Shown piece by piece: positions 18,505 through 26,454 of a stretch of DNA of 36,993 nt. The translations under genes were made by a program, and so were the position numbers. The notes under the pieces were generated by a model that worked only from the letters and a program-made list of their open reading frames with translations, made no database searches and was not told the origin of the DNA. The DNA is from an uncultured Glaciecola sp. Its GTDB lineage: Bacteria > Pseudomonadota > Gammaproteobacteria > Enterobacterales > Alteromonadaceae. Positions within the stretch are counted from its first letter, which is position 1. Each line of letters starts with the position of its first letter. Where the stretch lies: positions 1 through 36,993 of the forward strand of contig CAJQOP010000124.1 of assembly GCA_905479945.1 (NCBI GenBank), in the 5' to 3' direction.

Positions 18505-20082
18505 ATGTCTGCAAACATACACAGTCAAAAGATCCTTATTCTTGATTTTGGTTCTCAGTACACGCAATTGATCGCTAGACGTATTCGTGAAATTGGCGTT
18601 TATTGTGAACTATGGGCATGGGATGTTACGGAAGATCAAATTCGTAACTTTGCACCCGATGGTATTATTTTATCTGGTGGACCTGAGTCTGTGACCGAAA
18701 TGGGCTCTCCTCGTGCACCACAGTATGTGTTTAATGCAGGCGTACCTATATTGGGTATTTGCTACGGTATGCAAACTATGGCGCATCAGCTAGGCGGCAG
18801 GGTGCAAGGCTCAGATATACGTGAATTTGGTTATGCACAAGTCGAAGTGTTATCCGCTGCAACTATTTTTGATGGCATTATTGATGCAACTAATCACAAC
18901 GGAAATGCCTTATTAGATGTTTGGATGAGCCATGGCGATAAAGTCAGCAAAGTTCCAGATAGTTTTACCACGATTGCACAAACAGAAAGTTGCCCGCACG
19001 CCGCGATGGTGAATCTTGATAAGCATTTTTATGGCGTACAATTTCACCCAGAAGTGACTCATACTAAGCAGGGTTTAGAATTACTACGTCGATTTGCCTT
19101 TGATATTTGTAAGTTAGAAGCTTTGTGGACGCCTGCATCTATTATTGAAGATGCGATTGAACGCATCAAAGAGAAAGTGGGTGATGACGAAGTAATACTC
19201 GGTTTATCTGGTGGCGTAGACTCGTCAGTCACAGCCATGTTATTGCATCGTGCTATCGGAAAAAATCTTACCTGTGTATTTGTTGATAACGGTTTGCTCC
19301 GTTTAAATGAAGGTGAGCAGGTGATGGAGATGTTTGGTGATGACTTTGGTTTAAATATCATCAAAGTAGATGCGGAGGAGCGATTCTTAACTGCGCTTGC
19401 TGGGGTGGAAGAACCAGAAGCAAAACGCAAAGTCATTGGTGGCCAATTTGTTAAGGTGTTTGATGAAGAGTCACATAAGTTAGTTAATGCACTATGGCTA
19501 GCGCAAGGGACTATTTATCCAGACGTCATTGAGTCTGCCGGTTCTGCTACTGGTAAAGCACATGTTATTAAGTCACATCATAACGTGGGCGGCTTGCCAG
19601 ACGATATGAAAATGGGTTTAGTTGAGCCTTTGCGCGAATTGTTTAAGGATGAAGTCCGTAAAATTGGCTTGGAACTTGGCCTGCCCCACGATATGTTATT
19701 TAGACATCCATTCCCAGGGCCTGGCTTAGGTGTGCGAGTTCTTGGCGAAGTTAAAAAAGAGTACTGTGACTTACTGCGTCGTGCTGATGCGATTTTCATT
19801 GAAGAGCTGCACAAAGCTGACTTATACAACAAGGTCAGTCAAGCATTTACTGTATTTTTACCTGTAAAATCAGTAGGTGTGATGGGAGACATGCGTAAGT
19901 ATGATTGGGTTGTTTCTCTGCGAGCCGTGGAAACTATCGATTTTATGACAGCGCACTGGGCACATCTGCCATATGACTTCTTAGGCAAAGTTTCAAATCG
20001 TATTATTAACGAAGTAGATGGTATCTCACGCGTTGTTTATGATATTTCAGGTAAACCGCCTGCTACGATTGAGTGGGAGTAG
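18505..20082 (+). CDS. guaA: GMP synthase (glutamine-hydrolysing)
   Basis: GuaA aminates XMP to GMP. The class I glutamine amidotransferase domain has C86 in GICYGMQ and the His/Glu pair in QFHPEVTHT. The ATP pyrophosphatase P-loop is SGGVDSS near residue 235, and the dimerisation domain ends in the conserved [10 protein letters not shown]. Length is 525 residues, full. Its last codons double as the attachment site of a mobile element, which replaces the natural downstream DNA: no terminator follows in the next 200 bp, and the ancestral one is about 9 kb away. Confidence 0.98.
   Translation: MSANIHSQKILILDFGSQYTQLIARRIREIGVYCELWAWDVTEDQIRNFAPDGIILSGGPESVTEMGSPRAPQYVFNAGVPILGICYGMQTMAHQLGGRVQGSDIREFGYAQVEVLSAATIFDGIIDATNHNGNALLDVWMSHGDKVSKVPDSFTTIAQTESCPHAAMVNLDKHFYGVQFHPEVTHTKQGLELLRRFAFDICKLEALWTPASIIEDAIERIKEKVGDDEVILGLSGGVDSSVTAMLLHRAIGKNLTCVFVDNGLLRLNEGEQVMEMFGDDFGLNIIKVDAEERFLTALAGVEEPEAKRKVIGGQFVKVFDEESHKLVNALWLAQGTIYPDVIESAGSATGKAHVIKSHHNVGGLPDDMKMGLVEPLRELFKDEVRKIGLELGLPHDMLFRHPFPGPGLGVRVLGEVKKEYCDLLRRADAIFIEELHKADLYNKVSQAFTVFLPVKSVGVMGDMRKYDWVVSLRAVETIDFMTAHWAHLPYDFLGKVSNRIINEVDGISRVVYDISGKPPATIEWE
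20063..20082 (+). other. attL: element junction in the 3' end of guaA
   Basis: These 20 bases, the last codons of guaA, match 29154-29173 at 17 of 20 positions, with an uninterrupted 11-bp core ATTGAGTGGGA (20068-20078 and 29159-29169). All three differences are at silent codon positions or in the stop codon, so both copies encode TIEWE-stop. A recombinase gene lies directly inside. Confidence 0.88.
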
Positions 20083-20131
20083 TGGTTGCAACCTAAGTCA
20101 TTGATTTTAAAGTGTTTTATTTTTACAAAGT

Positions 20132-20181
20132 AGTTGCAAACCACCATTAATTTAGCAAGATTTACATAGATAGTTACAAAC
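20132..20181 (+). repeat. Putative integrase arm-type sites, left end
   Basis: AGTTGCAAAC (20132-20141) and AGTTACAAAC (20172-20181) lie just inside attL. The same decamer occurs three times just inside attR. A 10-bp palindrome, GGTTGCAACC (20084-20093), directly follows the core. Repeats flanking both junctions in this way are typical arm-binding sites of lambda-like integrases. Confidence 0.65.
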
Positions 20182-20297
20182 GGTTGCGACTACTACATAT
20201 CACATATATCATGTATATATGCAATCAATACATGAACATGATATGCGCAATATTCAGCTTACAATAGTTAGCTTAAAAGCTAGCAATAGAGGTAAGC

Positions 20298-21620
20298 ATG
20301 AATACAGTCGCAAGCGTTAAATTAGTGGTTAATAACGTACCAAAAATAACCAATCTAAACTTTTCACAAGAAGCATTTCTAACGGCTAAACATCCAATTT
20401 ACGGTGGACAAGCAGAAATAGTTAAAACAAAGCAAAGCGGTGGTTTTTGGCACTTTAGAATGTGGATCGTTGATGAAAAAAAATATGTCCGTAAAACGCT
20501 TAAAACTACCCATTTAGATACAGCTATTGAAAGAGCGGAATACGAGTTTTTTAGAATCAAAGGTAATTTAAGGGTTGGAAAAAGAATTTTTAGTCCTACG
20601 GTACAGCAAGCGGTAAGTGATTATTTGCAATGTCGCTACGACAGCGACGTTAAGCGTGGTGCAATAACAGAAGGACGATGGAAAACGATTAAAACTCAGT
20701 TAAAGCACTATGTTTTATATTGCGGCATCATTGGACGTAATGAGCAAAGTGCAGTGACTAGACTGTCTGATTTAGAAAAAGGCAGTGTGCAAGGTTATCA
20801 ACAGTACAGACAAGCAAAAGGCGCGAAAGACGTAACTATAAGAAATGAGCAGGCTATCATTAACGCTTTTTGCAAATGGGCATACGAAGAAGGCTTGCAT
20901 GATATATTACAATACAAATTTCCAAAAATATCACGTAGAGGTGTGGACGTTGATTTACTGAGACGTAGCACTTACACAGATGTTGAATATAAGCGTATTA
21001 CCAAAGCACTAATAAGTTATACATCAAAAAAGACAGCAAAAGCAGAGCGAATAAGCGATGAAGAAAGATTTAGTCGTCTCTTAATGCGACATTTTTTCTT
21101 ACTTGGCTCTAATACAATGATGCGTTTTGGCGAGCTGTATCAGTTGAAGTGGGGAAATGTTAAAACTTACACGACTGAATCACAGCGCCTTGTAGAAATA
21201 AATGTGTTAGCAGAAACCAGTAAAGTACGCCAAACGAGAATTATTGCGGTCAAAGGTGGCAGTCACTTTGATCGTCTTAAAAGCATCAGTAAACATACTA
21301 AAGCAAATGATTACGTATTTACTGGGATGAACGGCGAACGTATCACGCGCGACGCGCTTTATGAGCATTATGCGAAGATAATGGAGCTTGCAGAGATATT
21401 TGATTACAAAGAACGCAAGCTTACCTTCTACAGCACGCGCCATTACGGTATTACAAAAAGACTACAAAGCAATGCAGACCCACTCACCCTAAGTAAAGCC
21501 TGTGGTACGAGCTTAAAACATCTTACGGAAACTTATTACCACGCAGAATTAAAAGAGCAAGAACGAGCCGCGTTACTTCGCTACGACGGCAGTTTTAACG
21601 AAGTTGTTAATTTAGACTAA
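20298..21620 (+). CDS. int: Tyrosine recombinase/integrase of the guaA element
   Basis: The 440-residue recombinase has an N-terminal arm/core-binding region and a C-terminal catalytic domain. The pocket is visible as R276 (MMRFGELYQLKW), K309, R381-H382 (FYSTRHYGIT, with Tyr at the usual first His), H408 (GTSLKHLTE) and the nucleophile among Y413/Y414 (ETYYHAE). It starts 215 bp inside attL and reads away from guaA, the standard place for an integrase. GAGGTAAGC precedes the ATG. Its upstream region contains ATATATCATGTATATA-like palindromic stretches that may be operators. It presumably integrates and excises the element at guaA. Confidence 0.93.
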   Translation: MNTVASVKLVVNNVPKITNLNFSQEAFLTAKHPIYGGQAEIVKTKQSGGFWHFRMWIVDEKKYVRKTLKTTHLDTAIERAEYEFFRIKGNLRVGKRIFSPTVQQAVSDYLQCRYDSDVKRGAITEGRWKTIKTQLKHYVLYCGIIGRNEQSAVTRLSDLEKGSVQGYQQYRQAKGAKDVTIRNEQAIINAFCKWAYEEGLHDILQYKFPKISRRGVDVDLLRRSTYTDVEYKRITKALISYTSKKTAKAERISDEERFSRLLMRHFFLLGSNTMMRFGELYQLKWGNVKTYTTESQRLVEINVLAETSKVRQTRIIAVKGGSHFDRLKSISKHTKANDYVFTGMNGERITRDALYEHYAKIMELAEIFDYKERKLTFYSTRHYGITKRLQSNADPLTLSKACGTSLKHLTETYYHAELKEQERAALLRYDGSFNEVVNLD

Positions 21621-22186
21621 AGCATCTCAACTGCATTGTGCAGTAAGTGTGGGGAAACATCTATGTAACGCTGAGTTGTTGCCAGGCTGCTATGTCTGGC
21701 AATTTGCTGTATTACACGAGCATGAACACCTTTCTCAGCAAGTTTTGTTAGCATCGTTCTGCGTCCGCTGTGACTGCTTGCTCCTTCTAAGCTTAAGCTT
21801 GCATACAACCCTCTAAATACTTGTTGAACTGTTTGGCTACTGAATGAGCCTCCTTTTTGACTTGCAATTAGAGGGGCATCAAAAGAAGTGCAATCTCTAA
21901 CCTCAGATACGTACTTTACAATCTCCTTACCTAGTTTTTCGCTCACTACAGCTTGTTGGCGATGTTTACCTTTTGTTTGCCACTGTTCCAATAAAATTGT
22001 CTTTTTATATTTATTGTCGCAAGTTACGACATCCTTAATACGCAAACTGGCAATTTCACAAGCTCTCAAGCCAGCACAAAAGCTCAACATAACAATAAGC
22101 TTATTTCTCTGTGGGTAGCGTGTTAGTTTTGTGCTGCTTATTAGCAAACGCAGTTCTTTTTCGTTTAATACACGTGCTTGTTTCAT
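21617..22186 (-). CDS. Small tyrosine recombinase, catalytic domain only (189 aa)
   Basis: The product is only a catalytic domain, FimB/FimE-sized. It has R41 (AGLRACEIASL), K72/K74, H139 and R142 (SHSGRR), H165 (ARHSSLATT) and nucleophile Y174 (QRYID), so all active-site residues are present. I set the start at 22186 because AAGGTGA lies 5 nt upstream; a longer reading from 22234 has no such site. Its stop overlaps the integrase stop in a tail-to-tail arrangement. It may act as an invertase, a resolvase or an excision partner; no inverted target has been identified. Confidence 0.9.
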   Translation of the reverse strand: MKQARVLNEKELRLLISSTKLTRYPQRNKLIVMLSFCAGLRACEIASLRIKDVVTCDNKYKKTILLEQWQTKGKHRQQAVVSEKLGKEIVKYVSEVRDCTSFDAPLIASQKGGSFSSQTVQQVFRGLYASLSLEGASSHSGRRTMLTKLAEKGVHARVIQQIARHSSLATTQRYIDVSPHLLHNAVEML

Positions 22187-22292
22187 TATCTTCACCTTGT
22201 TCAATAGGAGCGCCAATAACAACTTTAGATACAAGAAGTAGCTCTTTCAGTTGTTGCTCATTTAGTATCCACTTGCTCTTCATAAATCTCAT

Positions 22293-22427
22293 AAATATAT
22301 GTTTTTGTTGTGTTTTATTATAAATCCATATATTTCAAAGAGCGACCAATTTCAAAGAAAGACGTAACCTCATAATAAGACTGGAGAAATCACTTAAATA
22401 TATGGATCTGTATGTTTTCATATATTT
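22293..22427. repeat. Four 9-bp repeats and a 12-bp inverted repeat before the Rep-like gene
   Basis: AAATATATG or its complement CATATATTT occurs at 22293-22301, 22327-22335, 22396-22404 and 22419-22427, alternating in orientation. Copies two and three lie within a perfect 12-bp inverted repeat (22324-22335 with 22396-22407). The block lies between the recombinase (-) and the Rep-like gene (+). It is a candidate operator for divergent promoters or a replication-origin iteron cluster. Confidence 0.75.
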
Positions 22428-22470
22428 CATAAAGTGCTTACCAAAGTATGCACATGAGATAAATAAGTGT

Positions 22471-22992
22471 ATGGATAAGAAACAAATAACAAAAGCATAC
22501 GCAGATTGGTGTGAAGACATGCAACCAGACTTCTACTTTGTTCTAAACTACCAGCAAACACCTAACCGCACTGAATTGACCTTTGAGCAACTTAGTAAGC
22601 AAGTTAAACACTTATTTACGAGATTGGAGTGCATAGAATGGGGGGAGCATAAAAGGCGTAGAACTCGTAAAGGACCAATAAATTGCCGTATTGAGCGAAT
22701 GGTATGTATTGAAAAAGCAAATTACTATCACGCTAATGTTCTGATGAAACGTTATGGCTCTGAAGACGACAAAGAATTATTAGCACAAGTAAAAAGAATT
22801 TGGCTAGAGATACAAGGCTGCCCTGCTGAACTTAATAACAACTGTCTGTTTCAACCAAAGAACCATTTAGTTAACTGTAGTAAAGCAGTGTCTTTATATA
22901 GCAATAAAGACATTGTAAAAGCGAATAGCAACAATGAAGATGTGCTCTGCCTGAGAGCAAGTTTTAGACGTAAGCATAGCATTAGACGCTAA
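22471..22992 (+). CDS. Unrecognised protein with Rep-like motif layout (173 aa)
   Basis: I do not recognise a family with certainty. The order of three short motifs recalls rolling-circle replication initiators: a hydrophobic strand with Asn (FYFVLNYQQ, residues 21-29), then H87-A-N89 in YYHANVLMK (like the HUH metal site with Asn for the second His), then Y143-S-N-K146 in SLYSNKDIVK (like the catalytic Tyr-x-x-Lys). The 56-residue spacing is plausible, but the protein is short and the match weak. An upstream in-frame ATG at 22402 lies inside the inverted repeat; 22471 is the more likely start, though neither has a strong ribosome site. Confidence 0.55.
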   Translation: MDKKQITKAYADWCEDMQPDFYFVLNYQQTPNRTELTFEQLSKQVKHLFTRLECIEWGEHKRRRTRKGPINCRIERMVCIEKANYYHANVLMKRYGSEDDKELLAQVKRIWLEIQGCPAELNNNCLFQPKNHLVNCSKAVSLYSNKDIVKANSNNEDVLCLRASFRRKHSIRR

Positions 22993-23084
22993 AACTTAAC
23001 CTTACATTGTATTTATCACCTTACGCGAAGCGTATGCTTAGTGCTGAATAAAATTTATAGTTTAATCAATAAAAAGGAATTTGT

Positions 23085-23390
23085 ATGATTACTGATGATA
23101 TATTTAATGAATTAAGAACAATTGAACGAACATTGACTGAAAATCAATTTACAACGAAATACCTAAGAACAAGTCGAAGCTATTTATCTAATAGGCGAAA
23201 TGTAAAACGAGATGTGAGTGATAGTGTTTTGATAAGACTCTGCATAGAGCTAGCTAACGCAGCTAGTAAATGGGAGCAAGCATCAGTCTATGCTTTACAA
23301 CAAGAGCAAACACATAAATGTACTGAACTTTCTGAGTTCTACAAATCACTTTCAGAAAAAGCAATCAATAAATTGTTTGGTAGAGGTTAA
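23085..23390 (+). CDS. Small protein of unknown function (101 aa)
   Basis: The start is supported by AAAGGAATTTGT. The sequence is helical, with LTENQFTTKYLRTSRSYLSNRRNVKRDVSD resembling a small DNA-binding domain that could insert a helix carrying SRSYLSNRR. The rest (LIRLCIELANAASKWEQ) is amphipathic helix. I recall similar small proteins in other mobile elements of proteobacteria but cannot assign a name. It follows the Rep-like gene by 92 bp, where a TACGC-GAA-GCGTA hairpin lies. Confidence 0.6.
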   Translation: MITDDIFNELRTIERTLTENQFTTKYLRTSRSYLSNRRNVKRDVSDSVLIRLCIELANAASKWEQASVYALQQEQTHKCTELSEFYKSLSEKAINKLFGRG

Positions 23391-23570
23391 TGTATTAACT
23401 TACGATAGAATAAAGCTTAAACACATGTTTTAATTGCTTTTATTTGAATCCAGTGCGCATGTTTACAATGAATTCATAGTAAACACAGAAAAAGTTGTTG
23501 AAATTGTCATCAATAAAAAGGTACCCTAATTAAAAGGAATACTAAAGCGTTACGTTGCAAAGGATGAGTA

Positions 23571-23909
23571 ATGGAATATTTTGAAACAATACCAACATTT
23601 GAGCTGTTTCTCTTCGTAATAGTATCTGTTTTCGTTTTGACTAGTGTTGAAAACCGAATTGTTAGAAACCTTAAATCCGTTCTAGGAAAAGATGCAGAGG
23701 TAATTGGGAAGAACACTGCAAGCATATTCAATCCATCACAGAGTTTTACAAACATGGTTTTCTATTTCAGTTACAAAGCTGAAGACTCAACCCCTAAGAG
23801 TGTTCCAAAACTAATTAGAATAGGAATGTGCTTGCACATACTCTATTTTTTCCTGTTAGCGGCGGCTTTCTTGTTTATGTTTTTCTGGGTTGAGAGTATG
23901 GCATGGTAG
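23571..23909 (+). CDS. Small membrane protein of unknown function (112 aa)
   Basis: Two membrane helices flank a charged middle: about residues 10-28 (FELFLFVIVSVFVLTSV) and 86-106 (MCLHILYFFLLAAAFLFMFFW). AAAGGATGAGTA gives a good ribosome site. Four candidate uses are possible in such an element (holin-like, immunity-like, superinfection exclusion, cargo), and nothing in the sequence decides between them. Confidence 0.6.
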   Translation: MEYFETIPTFELFLFVIVSVFVLTSVENRIVRNLKSVLGKDAEVIGKNTASIFNPSQSFTNMVFYFSYKAEDSTPKSVPKLIRIGMCLHILYFFLLAAAFLFMFFWVESMAW

Positions 23910-24184
23910 ACAATTAACATGCATTTCTTCGTTGCAAAGACGCAACATAACAAGTGTTTCATGTTCGCAAGCAGAGCTTGCAGGATTCACTGCGTTCACC
24001 GCATAAACAAGTGTTAAGTGTCAATGAGGTATCACCTTTTTCTAAATACAAGAAAACCGCAACGGCAGGAAACTGCCTATCAGAGCTGTTGAAATCGTCT
24101 AAAGAATGTCATCAATTACACACTCTGGTCGTGTTCTTTAATTGAAAAATGTAAGGTCAGGTGTGAACTAATACAGGTTAAAGG

Positions 24185-24210
24185 AAAGGAGCATTTAAGC
24201 TCCTTTTTTT
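24185..24210 (+). terminator. Rho-independent terminator of the element's left gene group
   Basis: AAAGGAGC (24185-24192) pairs with GCTCCTTT (24199-24206) across ATTTAA, then the T run continues to 24210. It lies between the + strand group and the convergent AAA+ ATPase gene, and may also stop the - strand transcript. Confidence 0.88.
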
Positions 24211-24242
24211 GGGGTGGGAAACATTGAAAATTAGCGATTGTG

Positions 24243-24965
24243 CTACATGCGGTAAGCTGCATCCTCCATGTTTCTCCAACTTCCGCTAGCTGCGCGTATC
24301 ACATCCAATAATTGTTGGTCAGAGTAATTACTTAGATGGGTAAAATGATTCCGTAACGCCATCAAATACTCTTGTCCATCGCCTCCATTCATTTCAACGC
24401 AAATACTCCTGTCAATTATCCCTTTATCAATTTTGTGCAAGTTATTAGTAGTAATATAAAATACGTTGCATAAAGGTGAGTGAGACATAAGCCCTTTCAA
24501 ATTAGCTTGTGCCCCATCGCTCCAATTATCTAACTCATCAAACACAAAATGATTAAAGGTAGCTGCCTGAAACAAACCGCTTGTGTCCATTTTCATAAAC
24601 ATGCTGATACGCTGTATAAAGGTTTTGATACTATTGCTGTGAATTTCGCCACAATCTACCAACTCGAAGTTCGCTGGTTGGATAATAGGCTTACCAATAT
24701 TTTGTGGTGTGATACTGGTAACTTCACTGCGATATTTATATGCCCAATCATTACAAGTCTTTTCTGCTTCATTTGCTGCTTCGTATTCCAAAATAGCGGC
24801 TAGTAAATGCGCAAAGGTTGTCTTTCCTGCGCCATATTTTCCATGTAAAAGAACGCCACTTTTAGCGTGGGAGGGGAACGCTATGTCCCCTCCCACAATG
24901 CGCTTCAAGTATCGTTTTTCGCCTATGTTCGTAAATACAATATCGTTAAAGCTATTTGGTAACAT
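24243..24965 (-). CDS. AAA+ ATPase, clamp-loader-like (240 aa)
   Basis: An AAA+ core is complete: Walker A GKYGAGKT (residues 42-49), Walker B VFDELD (141-146), sensor 1 ITTNN (171-175) and an arginine-finger-like DRS (R186), with a short helical lid ending SGSWRNMEDAAYRM. The layout recalls RFC small-subunit/RuvB-type ATPases that load or remodel proteins on DNA. GGAGG precedes the ATG, which directly follows the stop of the upstream gene, so the two are coupled and probably work together. Within this element a replication or DNA-remodelling role is the likeliest inference; packaging is an alternative. Confidence 0.85.
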   Translation of the reverse strand: MLPNSFNDIVFTNIGEKRYLKRIVGGDIAFPSHAKSGVLLHGKYGAGKTTFAHLLAAILEYEAANEAEKTCNDWAYKYRSEVTSITPQNIGKPIIQPANFELVDCGEIHSNSIKTFIQRISMFMKMDTSGLFQAATFNHFVFDELDNWSDGAQANLKGLMSHSPLCNVFYITTNNLHKIDKGIIDRSICVEMNGGDGQEYLMALRNHFTHLSNYSDQQLLDVIRAASGSWRNMEDAAYRM

Positions 24966-25844
24966 TTACTTAGCCTCCTTTTTGCTGATGCTGTCAGCGA
25001 TTGACGCAGCAGTGATATCGCTTTGAGCCTCTTGCAGTTCCTTCTCAACCAATTTGTAGACTTTTTTAGCGAGTAAGTCGCCCAAAGTGTCGTCTTCAAA
25101 TTGATGAATAATGTCAACCGTGTTGTTGTCAGTAGGCGACGCTAGGATAACAACAAACTTGTTTCCACTGTTAGGCAACTTGATTGTTGCTTTAGCAGGT
25201 ATTTTGGAAACAGTTTCGTTGATTTCGCTTTGCTCAACAGGTACTGCGTTGATTTTTTTCAGTGATTGAGTTGCTGCAACAATGCCGCCAATGCTTGTGA
25301 TCCATTGAGTGAAGTCAGTAGCATTTGTTAGTTTAGGTTCAACACTAAACGCATTAGTGATAACGCTGCCGTAACGGCTGCGCTGTTTTCTGTCCAAATC
25401 AGCAAAGTCAAATACGATGCTAATAATACGTGTTATTAGCTTATTTGCGCGTTGTGCTCCATTAAGTGTTTCATAGGCGTTTTTTACACTATCCCTGTAA
25501 AGGTCACGTTGCTTTTTATCTGCTGTCTCAATTAAGTAGTACAGCTCATAACATTCGCCTAGCACGTTATATAATCTAGCTGTACTTTGCTTATGCCAAG
25601 TAACAGCATTTTTGCGGACATTGTGTAATGACTGCTCAATATCAATGCCATTATCAGTGCATACAATAGCCTGCTGTACTTTTTTAGCAGAAGATTGTTT
25701 CTGTTTGAAGTTCATTTTGTTACCTCTATTTTTGAGTACTGCATTTGAGTTTTGGAAATGGATAGTGTCTATTGGGTTAGTAACACGCACGAAGTTGTCT
25801 AAGTTATTGCTTAAGTTAAATGTTGTAGTGTTTAAATCGTTCAT
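24966..25844 (-). CDS. Unknown protein coupled to the AAA+ ATPase (292 aa)
   Basis: No family is recognised. The start is set at 25844 because GAGGAA lies 6 nt upstream; the longer reading from 25874 has no ribosome site. The N-terminal 45 residues are Asn/Thr-rich and probably disordered. A helical middle follows (YNVLGECYELYYLIETADKKQRDLYRDSVKNAYETL cut short here), then a beta segment (NKFVVILASPTDNNTVDIIHQF) and a helical end. The stop abuts the ATPase ATG, which suggests a two-protein complex, for example an ATPase and its substrate-recognition or DNA-binding partner. Confidence 0.72.
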   Translation of the reverse strand: MNDLNTTTFNLSNNLDNFVRVTNPIDTIHFQNSNAVLKNRGNKMNFKQKQSSAKKVQQAIVCTDNGIDIEQSLHNVRKNAVTWHKQSTARLYNVLGECYELYYLIETADKKQRDLYRDSVKNAYETLNGAQRANKLITRIISIVFDFADLDRKQRSRYGSVITNAFSVEPKLTNATDFTQWITSIGGIVAATQSLKKINAVPVEQSEINETVSKIPAKATIKLPNSGNKFVVILASPTDNNTVDIIHQFEDDTLGDLLAKKVYKLVEKELQEAQSDITAASIADSISKKEAK

Positions 25845-25960
25845 AGTTATTTCCTCATTTATTTGTTTTGACATAATTGTCGTTTTTGTGATTATGGTGA
25901 ACGTTATTTAAAAAGCGTGTTGCGTAATTGCTGTTTAAAATGATTGCTCTCCCTAACCAA

Positions 25961-26027
25961 CACGCACATTATCTCACTATAAAACCGCATATCATCGTCA
26001 CATACCTAGCAACTTAATACTTGATAT
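25961..26027 (-). promoter_or_regulatory. Promoter/operator copy A, upstream of the ATPase operon
   Basis: This 67-bp block aligns without gaps to 27020-27086 at about 44 of 67 positions. On the - strand it reads ATATCAAGTAT, then TGTGA, then a -10-like GATAAT. The -35 region is not canonical, so activation by a regulator binding the conserved upstream parts is likely. Confidence 0.65.
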
Positions 26028-26139
26028 GTTTTAGGTGGGTAGACTCTAAAATAGGTTGTTATGACATAAGAAAGACGCTTTGTGAGACTTGGTTTACGCT
26101 ATAGTTAAAAGTGTAAAAAAGGAGCAATTTAGATAATGC

Positions 26140-26166
26140 AAAAAGCTGCTTAAAAAGCAGCTTTTT
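26140..26166. terminator. Terminator after the small zinc-finger-like gene
   Basis: AAAAAGCTGCTT pairs perfectly with AAGCAGCTTTTT across a 3-nt loop, giving a symmetrical hairpin that ends in T5 on either strand. It separates the 26982-26273 operon from the ATPase operon. Confidence 0.85.
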
Positions 26167-26272
26167 GAAATAGATAGAAGTATTTTGCTGGAAGTGAAAA
26201 TATTTACTACATAGCTAGGTAAACATCTGCCTCAAAAGCATCAAGCCCCTGCTTTTAAGTGCCTTTGTCTCA

Positions 26273-26443
26273 TCAAGCGACATTGTTTTTAATGCTCTCA
26301 AGTGCAATATACGCTTGGTAAATGTTGGGTTTAGCCCACTGCACATGCTTGTTGCACTGCAAGCAGTAAACTTCGTACTTATGTGGCAGCTTGTTAATGA
26401 CAGGTCGCACAACACAAGGGTGGTTTTCGTGTCTGTTTTTCAT
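26273..26443 (-). CDS. Small CxxC protein of unknown function (56 aa)
   Basis: A short gene with a strong ribosome site (AAGGAGCTATAGC before the ATG). The peptide starts MKNRHENHPCVVRPVINK and contains YCLQCNKHVQWAKPN, a CxxC followed by KHVQW, typical of the tiny zinc-finger-like proteins common in phages. A third cysteine lies about 20 residues earlier and two histidines are near, so a metal site is possible. It follows the 26982-26455 gene by 11 nt in the same direction and ends before a terminator. Function unknown. Confidence 0.75.
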   Translation of the reverse strand: MKNRHENHPCVVRPVINKLPHKYEVYCLQCNKHVQWAKPNIYQAYIALESIKNNVA

Positions 26444-26454
26444 GCTATAGCTCC

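Noticed and set aside
20063..20082. tRNA gene as the attachment site of the element
   Set aside because: No tRNA-like sequence is present at either junction; the duplicated sequence is the guaA 3' end.
23954..24145. 63-aa + frame after the small membrane protein
   Set aside because: No ribosome site, starts within a direct repeat/hairpin region, and composition looks non-coding; treated as part of an attC-like region.
24709..25911. + strand frames of 105 and 99 aa opposite the AAA+ module
   Set aside because: Antisense to genes with Walker motifs and coupled starts; cysteine/serine-rich shadow translations.
26215..26415. 66-aa - strand frame
   Set aside because: Overlaps the 56-aa CxxC gene in another frame and has no ribosome site; the CxxC gene has a strong one.
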